64,000 nucleotides of DNA from Pontibacter rufus. Lineage in GTDB: Bacteria; Bacteroidota; Bacteroidia; Cytophagales; Hymenobacteraceae. Position 1 is the first letter of the stretch, and every line of letters starts with the position of its first letter. The notes under the pieces were generated by a model that was given only the letters and a program-made list of their open reading frames with translations, was not told where the DNA came from and ran no database searches. Position numbers and translations under genes: made by a program. Location of the stretch: NCBI RefSeq assembly GCF_015694705.1, contig NZ_JADQDR010000016.1, forward strand, positions 1 through 64,000, given 5' to 3'. Below are positions 17,214 to 25,866 of the stretch, piece after piece.

Positions 17214-20200
17214 TCATTGACTGGAAATAACATAAAGATTGACTCCAGCGACCTCTTTAACGAAATTTTCCGTTACACCGAGCAGAGTGAGGATCTCCTG
17301 CGATGCTGCGCTTTTTGAAACGCCAGGTTGGACAATATAAACCTCAAATTCCATAGGAATCTCTTTCTTTGCGATTGAAAGCAGTTTCTCAAGATTCTGT
17401 ACTGTACCTTTCTCTAGCCTAGAACGCGAGTTCCCCCTTCTCTTTTTCTCCTTCCGCCGCAACAGATGGTTGAAGAATTCATTTCCTGCTTTGTGTTTCC
17501 AATGTATTGATTTCTGTGCTTGCCCGCACACTTCGTATAGGTTCTTAACTTGGTTGCTAACCACACCGTCTACTGCGTATTTGAGATGGAACAAGTCAAC
17601 CTTGATTTTTTCGCTATCAAGCTTAATTGCCACAACATCCGCAATTTCTCCAGAGTAATCATCGTCATAGACAATGTCGTAGTCACGGCTTTTAAGCTCT
17701 TTGATTACCTTATATTGAATAGAGTTGGTGATGAGGGGCGCCACATGCTGAGATTCCGCACTCAGATCAACACCTGTCCAGTCCCAAGCGATAATCTCTT
17801 CTCTTGGGTAGACGTTAATGCTGTGCTTCAGCTCCACATACTCATTCCCGGTTAACGCGGAACCATCGGCAAACCATATGGTTGGGGTAAACTCCTCAAA
17901 GAATCTGCAGGCATCAACACTCTTGCTTCCGTACCTTACCATGACAGTATTTCCACTTGGCTGTATAACCCTGAAGTCAGGATAAGGCTCTTCCGAGGCG
18001 GTGTCTAGAAAAAGCTGTAGCTCAAAAACTACGGATTTTGTTTCGGATTCAAGGGCAAAAGAGATTACGTCGTTAGCAGGACGGGCATTTAATCCTAACT
18101 CAATGGAAGAAAGGTCAAACACAACGCCGTCAATTTCAAACCTGAACCTTGTCTCGCTGCTGAGATACATTTCTACGGCCCAATCTATATACACGGGGTG
18201 TACATCCGGAACCTCCACCACCTGTGTCGGTATAAGCGTTTCCCTCAGTATTTGGTTAGGGTCCACATTAGGGTCAGAGAGTTTAGCACCAAGGCTGTCG
18301 CACCAACTTTTGAGGCCCTTCAAGTCTCCGTCCAGCTTTGTCCAAATCCTTCCCTTATAAGACGAACCAATATTGACGGGGCTGCCGTTCTCATAGCCTA
18401 TGCCCATCACAAAAGCTTTCTCTCCCTTTTGTCTCTCTGCGATACTCAACGCCTCCGCCACATCGCTTCCCACCATCATTCTAAACCGGACGTTCTTGCC
18501 GAGAAAGTACCTCAAGCCCACATTTTGAAGTCTTATCCGCTTTATGTTGTGAAATGCCCTGAAAACATCAATTCCCCGTATTAGTTCGGCCTCCTCTCCT
18601 ATAATAGCCTGCGCAAGATCTGTATAAAGGCTAGAGTTATCGGAGCTGTTTATAAAGAGGAGGTTATTCTTTGTCTCCCAGTAAACCACCGTCAATTTCC
18701 AGTCGACCAGGTAAATATCTTTATGATTAACCCACTCCACATCAACTTTATTAGCAGTGATGATGATGAGCATGTTCTCGTCACGGTTTATATCGTGGAA
18801 TTTAAACTCAAGCTCATCGTATCCTGGAATAGCCTTGTAGAACTGCTTAGGAGACCATTCGTTTGTCTTGTTCTTGTAGATGACGGTGCTAAGCTTCGTT
18901 CTTATGTTTTGCAGGGGGATTTTTGAGCTTCCAAGCTTTGTGAACCCATCCATGAGTTCTTTGAACTCTACCTCTTCATTGATTCTCCCGAAGCTTGCGT
19001 CTGAGAGTAGCTGGTTCCAGTCCGCGTCTCTAGCGTATAGATCTTCCAGCTCAGCCCGCACGGTTAAGTCTGCGATGTTGGCAATAAATGATGCATCTCC
19101 CAGTTCTTCATCATGTTTGGTTCTCGTGAATCGACCTGCAAACTGCAGGGTGATCGGCAGGCTCTTCCGAATGTCGTGGAAGGCTGCGACTTTCAGCTCT
19201 GGTAAGTCAAACCCTTCTCCAAGCATGTCAACGCAGACTATTATTTTGGCTTCCTTGTTGGTTATCCTGTCATATGTTTCCCTGAAGTTGGGTACGCCCG
19301 AATAGATTATGACAGGGTTGAGGTCGGTATAGTCTTTATAAATTTCATATACCTTGTTAGCTCTTTCTCTGGTACTGCACCTAGCCATCAAAAGATGGTT
19401 ATAGCCGTGGGCTCTATCCTGTCTAAGTCTTTCGACCGCTCTTTCAGCTATCTCTTTGTCAGCTACATCAGGGTCAAACTCCCGAATAGGAAGAAACTCG
19501 ATGTGCTTAAAGTATCCTTGTCTTTGTGCCTCCCGAAGTGGGAAGTTAAAGATGATTTTACCGTCCAGCCTTTTGCCGTCGTTTCTAAAGGGTGTGGCTG
19601 TGAACTGTATGATTCTTTCTGCTGGAAATTTTTCCTTAAAAGTGTTCCATGTGCTCGCCTTGACGTGGTGTGCCTCATCAATGAAGACATTGGAGCAGTT
19701 CTCTACCAGGAGCTGTGTTTGCTCTTCTGAAAGACCTGTCAAGATCTGCATGGTCGTCACAATTACGTTACAAGCTTGGGTAAGCTCATTAAGCTCTTCA
19801 ACAGTTTTAAAGGCTTGGCTCATAACCCCCACGATAGGATAGGCTGCTTCTTCTGCAATGATTTCGAATTGTTTCAGGAGACCAAGCGTAGTGAATTTCG
19901 CAGAAATTTGTCTTCGCAAAGAGTCAGAAGGCACTATCACCAAAAGTCTCCTGCACTTGTTTGCAATAAGCGCTGAGAGCATCGTCTCAGTCTTACCGGT
20001 TCCAGTCGGCATAACAACCGTGGCTGTATCAAGGGGCATCTTCAGGTGCCCCATAATCATATGCAGTGCCCCGATCTGTGGTTGCCTTAGTCCTGGACTG
20101 TCACTCTCCGGATCTTCTTCACGGTAAGAGAAGCGGTTTGTCCATGTCTTTATGATGCTTTCCGGTGTTAAAGTATCCTGTAGTGCTGGATGCTTTAGCC

Positions 20201-20471
20201 ATCCTTTAACCCTGATTTCGCCATTTGCGATGCGCTCCTCAGTTGGCCTGATGTTGGTAAGTAAGACTAAACCTTTATCAGCTGGACAGTCACCTTTATT
20301 ACAGGTCAGGTAATACTGGTCTTGGCCACATGAAACTGTCATACCGCTCCTTGTGCTAGAAGCTTTAACTACATCTAGTTCTATTCCTGGCTGAATCAGT
20401 TGCCGCGCTATATTTTTGGTTCCTACCTTCTGGTAAGCCTTTCGTTCAAGTTTAGGCAGTTTGAGAAGCAT
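17214..20471 (-). CDS. Large DEAD/DEAH-box (SF2) helicase-like protein
   Basis: The 1085-residue protein contains a superfamily 2 motor: Walker A MPTGTGKT at 154-161, DEAH at 265-268, the FTATPFR motif near 290 and a motif VI-like QFAGRFTRTKHD near 445. This resembles the helicases of restriction and other DNA-based defence systems. The first 100 residues include a Cys pair (CNKGDC), possibly zinc-binding. About 580 residues after the motor have no recognised domain. It stands directly downstream of the TerB/PH-like and TPR genes on the same strand. A defence role is plausible, but no nuclease or methylase is adjacent. Confidence 0.85.
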   Translation of the reverse strand: MLLKLPKLERKAYQKVGTKNIARQLIQPGIELDVVKASSTRSGMTVSCGQDQYYLTCNKGDCPADKGLVLLTNIRPTEERIANGEIRVKGWLKHPALQDTLTPESIIKTWTNRFSYREEDPESDSPGLRQPQIGALHMIMGHLKMPLDTATVVMPTGTGKTETMLSALIANKCRRLLVIVPSDSLRRQISAKFTTLGLLKQFEIIAEEAAYPIVGVMSQAFKTVEELNELTQACNVIVTTMQILTGLSEEQTQLLVENCSNVFIDEAHHVKASTWNTFKEKFPAERIIQFTATPFRNDGKRLDGKIIFNFPLREAQRQGYFKHIEFLPIREFDPDVADKEIAERAVERLRQDRAHGYNHLLMARCSTRERANKVYEIYKDYTDLNPVIIYSGVPNFRETYDRITNKEAKIIVCVDMLGEGFDLPELKVAAFHDIRKSLPITLQFAGRFTRTKHDEELGDASFIANIADLTVRAELEDLYARDADWNQLLSDASFGRINEEVEFKELMDGFTKLGSSKIPLQNIRTKLSTVIYKNKTNEWSPKQFYKAIPGYDELEFKFHDINRDENMLIIITANKVDVEWVNHKDIYLVDWKLTVVYWETKNNLLFINSSDNSSLYTDLAQAIIGEEAELIRGIDVFRAFHNIKRIRLQNVGLRYFLGKNVRFRMMVGSDVAEALSIAERQKGEKAFVMGIGYENGSPVNIGSSYKGRIWTKLDGDLKGLKSWCDSLGAKLSDPNVDPNQILRETLIPTQVVEVPDVHPVYIDWAVEMYLSSETRFRFEIDGVVFDLSSIELGLNARPANDVISFALESETKSVVFELQLFLDTASEEPYPDFRVIQPSGNTVMVRYGSKSVDACRFFEEFTPTIWFADGSALTGNEYVELKHSINVYPREEIIAWDWTGVDLSAESQHVAPLITNSIQYKVIKELKSRDYDIVYDDDYSGEIADVVAIKLDSEKIKVDLFHLKYAVDGVVSNQVKNLYEVCGQAQKSIHWKHKAGNEFFNHLLRRKEKKRRGNSRSRLEKGTVQNLEKLLSIAKKEIPMEFEVYIVQPGVSKSAASQEILTLLGVTENFVKEVAGVNLYVISSQ

Positions 20472-20539
20472 AATAAGTAAATCTTGGGTGAATAGTGAAT
20501 AAGTATCCTAGAAATGGTCAAGTACTTGAAAAGGTGCGT

Positions 20540-21631
20540 TCACACCCTTTCCCGGAGCAGCCGTTCCAGAATAATACAGAAAACATCTGCTCTGCTTGGC
20601 AGCTGCAGGAGCGGACTCTTGCCTGTCTCCTTACCGATCTCCACCCCATCTGAGTAGGGCGTAATATGGAGTATCTTGTCCAGGCGAATGTTGGAATTCT
20701 TCTTTGCCCCGGTGAAGATGATGCGCTTGTTGGTGAGGTAGACCGTGCCGGAGTCGATGAGCTTCATCTCATCAGAACTGTAGCTGCGCGGCGTATAGGA
20801 CCCACTGCGCAGGTAAAAGCCCTTGGCTACCCGGAAGCTGGTGGAGTAGCCACTGTAACTGGTCCGGTGTCTTACGGTCCGTAGCTCGTGCCAGTCTACG
20901 CCAGGTATGGAGATAAAGCACCTTTCACTCTTTTGAAGCAGGATGTCGGGCTGTATGGCGGGCAACTCTGTGTTCTCAAGTGCCCAGTAGAGCTTGAGCT
21001 GCTGCAACTGGCGCTTTGTCTGCTCGTCCGTCTCTAGCGTGACATTCAGATTGGCGGCAATGGCCTCCAGCTCCCGCTCCTCTTCTGGGGAGAGCCGCTC
21101 GTCTGCGATGATGCTGGAGACATAGCTCTGAACAAAAACACTCCTCACCTCCTTCGAAATGCTGTTGACAAGCGCCTCCGGTAGCTTTAGGTCCGCCTCC
21201 AGCTTGTTGAGGAACTCCTTTTCCTCCTCCGTCAACCTGCCGTCAGCGATGGCTCTCTCAAAAGAAGACTTGTACACCTTCTGTCCTATTTCAGAATGGA
21301 GAAAGTTTACGGTCCGCTCTTCGAGTTGCAGCAACTGTCGAAGGTGTCTTAGGTCTTGCAGCTCCTCCTCACTCAGAACACAGTCCTCAAAACAATGATT
21401 GAGGTAGACGGCATAAAACTCCTCCATGTTGAGCCTGAACTGGTGCAGAGCATCTATTTTATAGGTCCGTGTTATCCTATCGATTTCCATGCTGTTAATT
21501 TCCCGTACCTGCTTTGAAGCCAGCAGGTTGTTGATCTCGATCACAGCATTTTCCTCCGGATGCTGCCTCAGGATCCGTTGCATAAAGCTTCTCTTCAGCA
21601 GAGGTGCCTCATTGAATATTTGTTTGTTCAT
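20540..21631 (-). CDS. TerB-like helical domain plus PH/GRAM-like domain protein
   Basis: The 363-residue protein has a central repeat of acidic helices typical of TerB-like domains (RAIADGRLTEEEKEFLNKLE and SSIIADERLSPEEERELEAI). A C-terminal beta-rich domain follows with GTVYLTNKRIIFTGAKKN, like bacterial GRAM/PH domains. It is cytoplasmic. It sits 2 bp after the TPR-protein gene and 68 bp before the helicase gene, all on one strand. TerB-type domains recur in stress and phage-response systems. Its specific function is unknown. Confidence 0.75.
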   Translation of the reverse strand: MNKQIFNEAPLLKRSFMQRILRQHPEENAVIEINNLLASKQVREINSMEIDRITRTYKIDALHQFRLNMEEFYAVYLNHCFEDCVLSEEELQDLRHLRQLLQLEERTVNFLHSEIGQKVYKSSFERAIADGRLTEEEKEFLNKLEADLKLPEALVNSISKEVRSVFVQSYVSSIIADERLSPEEERELEAIAANLNVTLETDEQTKRQLQQLKLYWALENTELPAIQPDILLQKSERCFISIPGVDWHELRTVRHRTSYSGYSTSFRVAKGFYLRSGSYTPRSYSSDEMKLIDSGTVYLTNKRIIFTGAKKNSNIRLDKILHITPYSDGVEIGKETGKSPLLQLPSRADVFCIILERLLRERV

Positions 21632-21633
21632 AG

Positions 21634-22566
21634 CTAGTATTTTCTGTATTCTTCATAGACAGGGTCGTTCCAGTCGCACACGCCGCCGTGGTGGGAGCAG
21701 GCTCCCCTGCCCTTCGCGCTTGAGGTGGAGCCGTCGCAACAACGGGTCACATAGTAGGCCACCCTTCTCTTTAGCGGGTTGATGCGCTCATGCAGTCTTT
21801 CGGCCTCCTTGTTGCCTGCTGCCATTGCCGCTTTTAGATCCTGCACGGCCTCTTTTGTCTGACCCATTTTGCTGTAGCAGACGGCGCGGTTGTAAAGCAG
21901 TGCGTCATCCGAGGGGCGCTGCTTAAGCAGGGAAGTTAGTTCAGGCAAGGCTGCCTTATACTTGGAGGCCTTCACTAGGGAGAAGGCTCGTAGTGACAGA
22001 ATGCCGGTTCTAATGTCTTGAAGGGTGTCTTTCTCTGTTTGGTGCAGAGAGAAGGTATCCGCATGCAAGAGCACTGCCAGCGCTTGGTCTGTTTTGTCGG
22101 CATTACGAAGCCGAATACTCTCCGTCACGTAGTAAGCCAGGCTGTCCTGGCGCTCTTGTTCCTTCTGCTCAGCCAGCAAGCGCTCTTGCCTTGCTTTCTC
22201 CTCTTTCAACTGCAGTTCATGTGCCTGGCGTGCGTCTACCTCTGAGTAGTGGTTAATAAATGGAGTAGAAATCAGGAACAAAGTTCCTCCCAGAATAGCC
22301 TTCACTTTCCCTTTCATGCGGAACCTGCCTTTGCGCTCCAGCCACCGTTGGCCCTGAGGAAGCAGTATGAAGCCAAGTGCGCCTAATAGACAGGTGACGA
22401 TAGGGTGTTGGAGGAAGGCCAATGCCGCTAACAGGAAGAAGAAGGCTCCTATGTAAGAAAGGATCTGCAAAAGAATATTACCCGGCTTAGAGGTGTAGGG
22501 GTCACCTTTGAAGTAGGCAGGAAGGACCTTGGCATGGCCTGGAATTAGATTAGGGACGTATCGCAT
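21634..22566 (-). CDS. Membrane TPR protein with C-terminal DUF3761-like tail
   Basis: The 310-residue protein has two or three membrane helices near the N-terminus (ILLQILSYIGAFFFLLAALAF; PIVTCLLGALGFILLP; VKAILGGTLFLISTPF). A charged coiled coil follows, then TPR helices (DALLYNRAVCYSKMGQTKEA), and a Cys/His-rich tail (CDGSTSSAKGRGACSHHGG) like DUF3761. It is the first gene of the apparent three-gene operon with the TerB/PH-like and helicase genes. The topology suggests a membrane scaffold. Function is otherwise unknown. Confidence 0.75.
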   Translation of the reverse strand: MRYVPNLIPGHAKVLPAYFKGDPYTSKPGNILLQILSYIGAFFFLLAALAFLQHPIVTCLLGALGFILLPQGQRWLERKGRFRMKGKVKAILGGTLFLISTPFINHYSEVDARQAHELQLKEEKARQERLLAEQKEQERQDSLAYYVTESIRLRNADKTDQALAVLLHADTFSLHQTEKDTLQDIRTGILSLRAFSLVKASKYKAALPELTSLLKQRPSDDALLYNRAVCYSKMGQTKEAVQDLKAAMAAGNKEAERLHERINPLKRRVAYYVTRCCDGSTSSAKGRGACSHHGGVCDWNDPVYEEYRKY

Positions 22567-22999
22567 TTGCTCTCACAGCTAAGTTTAAGATCTGGAAAGC
22601 AAAATAGCAATATTTTGTATATGTTATATATATCAATTAATATTATATAAATAATTCTCACGCGTTAATTAGCCCTCACCGACAGGGGAACATGTGCCAC
22701 GATGGTATATGTACTTCGAATCAAGTACCAGTTTTGTTGTTTTTGTCTCATGAGATATGGACCTAAGGCTACTACTGGTTCTTTTGACTTCCACAGCCTG
22801 CTGTTAATCCAATGTAACCTCTTACAGGGTGCCTTACACAGTCTACTTAATGTTAAAGCCGCTACACAAAAGGCACCACCGTCATTTGCCCATGTTTTAC
22901 CTTGTGCCCACCATACGAGTACCTGCGGGCGTACGCTCCCTTTTTCGGTAGCGGGCAATTTCATAACTTACGCTGAAATGTATTTGAGTAAACTACACC
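22567..22999. other. Divergent intergenic region with no firm gene
   Basis: This lies between the minus-strand TPR operon and the plus-strand AlbA_2 gene, so it should hold both promoters. The first 100 bases are very AT-rich. Two overlapping ORFs of about 100 codons on opposite strands (22665-22964 and 22702-23010) have no domain and are probably chance or decayed sequence. Confidence 0.45.
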
Positions 23000-24454
23000 A
23001 TGAGCGATAAGCGGATACTCCAGCTCCTGCAGGAAGGTGAAGGGCTGAGAACGGAGTTCAAGAAAGCCAGCACCAGCCTGCCTAAGAACCTGTTTGAAAC
23101 CGTCTGCGCTTTTTTGAACCGTGCAGGCGGGAGCATCTTCCTGGGCGTTGACGATGACGGTAGCGTGCTCGGCGTCGACCCAGCAAGCGTGGGAAAGCTC
23201 AAGACTGATCTTGCCAACCTGTCGAACAACGCCCAGAAGCTGGAGCCTCCGTTCATCCTTTTTCCGGAGGAGTATGAGCTCGATGGTAAGGCTATCCTGC
23301 ACATCCAGGTGCCTGAGAGCTCGCAGGTACACAGGACCAACGGCGCCATATTCGACAGAAGCGAGGACGGAGACTACCGCTTGAACAACCACGGCCAAGT
23401 TGCTGAACTCTATAACAGGAAGCGGGCACATTTCACAGAGAATACCATTTATCCGTATCTGGGCTTTGATGATTTCAAGCCTGAGCTTTTCCCGAAGGTT
23501 AGGAACCTTATCTACAGCCGGGATCCTGGACACCCGTGGCTGGCCATGGATGATGAGCAGTTGTTGAGAACAGCAGGCTTCTACCGTCGGGACTTTGCCA
23601 CTAACCAAGAGGGCTACACCTTGGCCGCGGCGCTTGTCTTCGGTCGCGACGAGGTAATTCAGCAGGTGCTGCCGCACTATAAGATAGATGCCCTGGTCCG
23701 CCGCGAGGACTTGGACCGCTATGACGACAGAGCCTATATTCAGACGAACCTGATTGAGGCCTACGAACAGCTCATGGCTTTCATAGCCAAGCATCTGCCA
23801 GACAGGTTTCACATGGAGGGTGATACTCGGGTCAGCCTGAGGACAAAGATTTTCCGTGAGGTCGTGGCCAACCTTATTGTGCACCGTGAGTATACCAATG
23901 CATTGCCTGCCACCTTGGTCATCTATAGGGACAGGGTAATCACGGAAAACGCCAACCGGCCGCAGCATCACGGACTGCTTGTCCCGGGGCAGTTCTCCCC
24001 TTTCCCTAAGAATCCGACTATCGCTAAGTTTTTTATCCAGCTGGGCAGGGTTGACGAGCTCGGGTCTGGAGTGCGCAACGTGCACCTTTTCCTGCCCCTC
24101 TACTCCCCTGGCAGGGTACCGACTTTCGATGACGGTGATGTGTTCAGGATAGAAATCCCTTTAGACCATGCGATGGCTGAAGGCAGTGTACACGGCGTTA
24201 GCGAAGGACTGCTAGGCGAGCATAACGTTAAGGTAAGCGAGCGAATAGCCAAGGTTCTGGACTTCGTGCTGGAGCATCCCCAAGCGACTACCGCTGTCAT
24301 AGCTGAATTTATAGGTGTCTCGGAGAAAACGGCCAAGAGGGATTTAAAGGTGCTGAGGGATAGAAAGCTGATTCACTTCGTGGGACCGCCAAAGTCTGGT
24401 CATTATATGCCAACGGAGGAGTTGAGGGAGATTTTAAGGAACAGTCGCAGTTGA
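23000..24454 (+). CDS. AlbA_2/Schlafen-domain putative DNA-binding regulator
   Basis: The 484-residue protein begins with an AlbA_2 (Schlafen AAA_4) domain: EFKKASTSLPKNLFETVCAF, then GGSIFLGVDDDGSVLGVD. A GHKL-like/HATPase_c_4 region follows (EVVANLIVHREYTNALPA; GSGVRNVHLFLP) and the protein ends in a winged helix (TTAVIAEFIGVSEKTAKRDLKVLRDRKL). Such proteins are usually called transcriptional regulators or ATP-binding proteins, and are frequent in accessory regions. GC content is visibly higher than in the first 15 kb. No target is known. Confidence 0.87.
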   Translation: MSDKRILQLLQEGEGLRTEFKKASTSLPKNLFETVCAFLNRAGGSIFLGVDDDGSVLGVDPASVGKLKTDLANLSNNAQKLEPPFILFPEEYELDGKAILHIQVPESSQVHRTNGAIFDRSEDGDYRLNNHGQVAELYNRKRAHFTENTIYPYLGFDDFKPELFPKVRNLIYSRDPGHPWLAMDDEQLLRTAGFYRRDFATNQEGYTLAAALVFGRDEVIQQVLPHYKIDALVRREDLDRYDDRAYIQTNLIEAYEQLMAFIAKHLPDRFHMEGDTRVSLRTKIFREVVANLIVHREYTNALPATLVIYRDRVITENANRPQHHGLLVPGQFSPFPKNPTIAKFFIQLGRVDELGSGVRNVHLFLPLYSPGRVPTFDDGDVFRIEIPLDHAMAEGSVHGVSEGLLGEHNVKVSERIAKVLDFVLEHPQATTAVIAEFIGVSEKTAKRDLKVLRDRKLIHFVGPPKSGHYMPTEELREILRNSRS

Positions 24455-24481
24455 GCGTGGAGTGTATAGGGACAGCTATAG

Positions 24482-24525
24482 CTGTAAATGACCCTGTAAA
24501 TGACCCTGTAAATGACCCTGTAAAT
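24482..24525 (+). repeat. Short tandem repeat, 12-bp unit
   Basis: About 3.7 copies of the unit CTGTAAATGACC follow directly after the stop of the AlbA_2 gene. Copies are identical, which points to recent slippage. No function assigned. Confidence 0.9.
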
Positions 24526-25085
24526 ATCTAGTCTGGACACAATCTTGAATTTAATATAAAAGGACTTAGCAGCTGGGAACTGCTTTCATGATTTTGTTGA
24601 TGCAAACAGAAGCTGTTCATAGGCAGGATCACCAAAGGGTAAAAGCTAGCTGCAAGGCAAGGCCAAATCCCGCAGCTGAGGGAGAGAAGTTAGGTACCAA
24701 CTGTCCCACCGGACAAGGAAATTAGGAGCCACAAAAAGAAAGGCATTGCCATTGGCAGTGACTTTCTTAGTAATTACGTAGTGTTGTTGAAATCTCGTCT
24801 GCACTGGATGTCGAAAATCGCATACAGTGCGTAAATATTTTGTAAGCCCCGATCCCACGGCCTCTGCGTTTGCAGCCTCACATTGCCATATTCACTACAA
24901 GTGCTGCATCAGTCTTTAACTAAACCAGTTGCAATTGCCATACCGGAGCTGACGGAAACACTAACTAAGCTTGCCCAAAAGGAATCCGCTGCAGCAGGAT
25001 CGGAGAACCGCCCAAATCGGCTGCCTCCAAACCAAAACAGCCGAGGAGAACGTTTACAGGAGGAGTTAAACTTTAGCGTATTTAA
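24526..25085. other. Gene-poor stretch upstream of a decayed gene
   Basis: No intact gene was seen. A 92-codon plus-strand ORF at 24883-25161 overlaps the pseudogene in another frame and may represent its shifted 5' portion. A 70-codon minus-strand ORF at 24646-24858 has no family resemblance. Confidence 0.4.
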
Positions 25086-25370
25086 CCATGGCATACTTCA
25101 CCAGATCTGCTCTACGACTACTCCTGGAAAGCAAGGCAGGAGAACGACAACCCAATTGTAACAGGCTTCCCAGATAATGCCTTGCTAGATCGAAATGAAG
25201 GGTATGAGGTGTTGTACCTGATCAACCAGGTCGCTCAAAAGTACAGTTGGAAGCCAGACGGCGGGGTGGCCGGGCACAAGATAGAGAAGATGCTGCGAGC
25301 CATGCCGGGCAGTATCAGAAGCAGGAGGAATGTGATGGACTGGCTAGGCAACAACTGGTCACGGTACTAA
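25086..25370 (+). pseudogene. C-terminal remnant of a Bacteroidota uncharacterized protein
   Basis: The frame open from 25086 contains a conserved-looking segment: DNPIVTGFPD, then LDRNEGYEVLYLINQ, then a short C-terminal module (KIEKMLRAMPG, RSRRNVMDWLGNNW). I recognise this end as common to a family of uncharacterised Bacteroidota proteins. There is no suitable ATG and a stop sits just upstream, so the 5' part is missing or in another frame. It is a relic and unlikely to function. Confidence 0.6.
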
Positions 25371-25684
25371 TACCGAGAACCATCCCCCCTATTGCCCTAA
25401 AGGTGCTTTTCTCAAAAGTACACATACTTAGATCGCATTCACCCTCAGATGAGCCTAAAGATTTTGAGTTTCCCGAGGTAACGCTCTTGCTACTGTTGGC
25501 ACCCAAAAAATAGCCGCGAAGAGAAATAGCGCAGTCAATGTAGCATTAAAATAGAAAAGGTAAAGAGACATGCAGAGCGCGCGTGTCTAACAAGATTAGT
25601 ATATTTTAATTTTTTATCCCAAATATTTAGCAAATGTCGCGTATGTTACGTAGATTGTTAGCAAGAATTTAAAAGTAAGAAATC

Positions 25685-25834
25685 ATGGAAAAGAACAACA
25701 ATCCTGGTAACCCAAATCCTCCAGGAAACCCCACCCCCCCAGGCAACCCGACAGGTCCGGGAAGACCCCCGGGAAGGCCAGAGCCTGGCCCGAAGAACCC
25801 GCCAAAACCTCCTGGGGACAGACCTGTAGGATAA
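25685..25834 (+). CDS. 49-residue Pro/Gly-rich peptide ending in Gly; candidate protein modifier
   Basis: This short ORF is made of 19 Pro, 9 Gly and several Asn, with repeats such as PPGNP and GRPPGRP. It begins MEKNNNPGNP and ends GDRPVG followed directly by the stop. It has no hydrophobic core and should be intrinsically disordered, not a beta-grasp fold. It lies 32 bp before the E2-E1 fusion gene on the same strand, so the two are almost certainly co-transcribed. The exposed C-terminal Gly is what an E1 would adenylate, so the peptide is a candidate modifier or conjugation substrate. The role is inference; co-location and composition are direct observations. Confidence 0.7.
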   Translation: MEKNNNPGNPNPPGNPTPPGNPTGPGRPPGRPEPGPKNPPKPPGDRPVG

Positions 25835-25866
25835 GGTTAGCTGTACGAACAAGAGAATATTAAAAA

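Noticed and set aside
22665-23010. Two overlapping ORFs of about 100 codons on opposite strands
   Set aside because: Neither looks like a known protein and they occupy a divergent promoter region.
24482-24525. CRISPR-like array
   Set aside because: The 12-bp unit repeats without spacers, so it is a simple tandem repeat.
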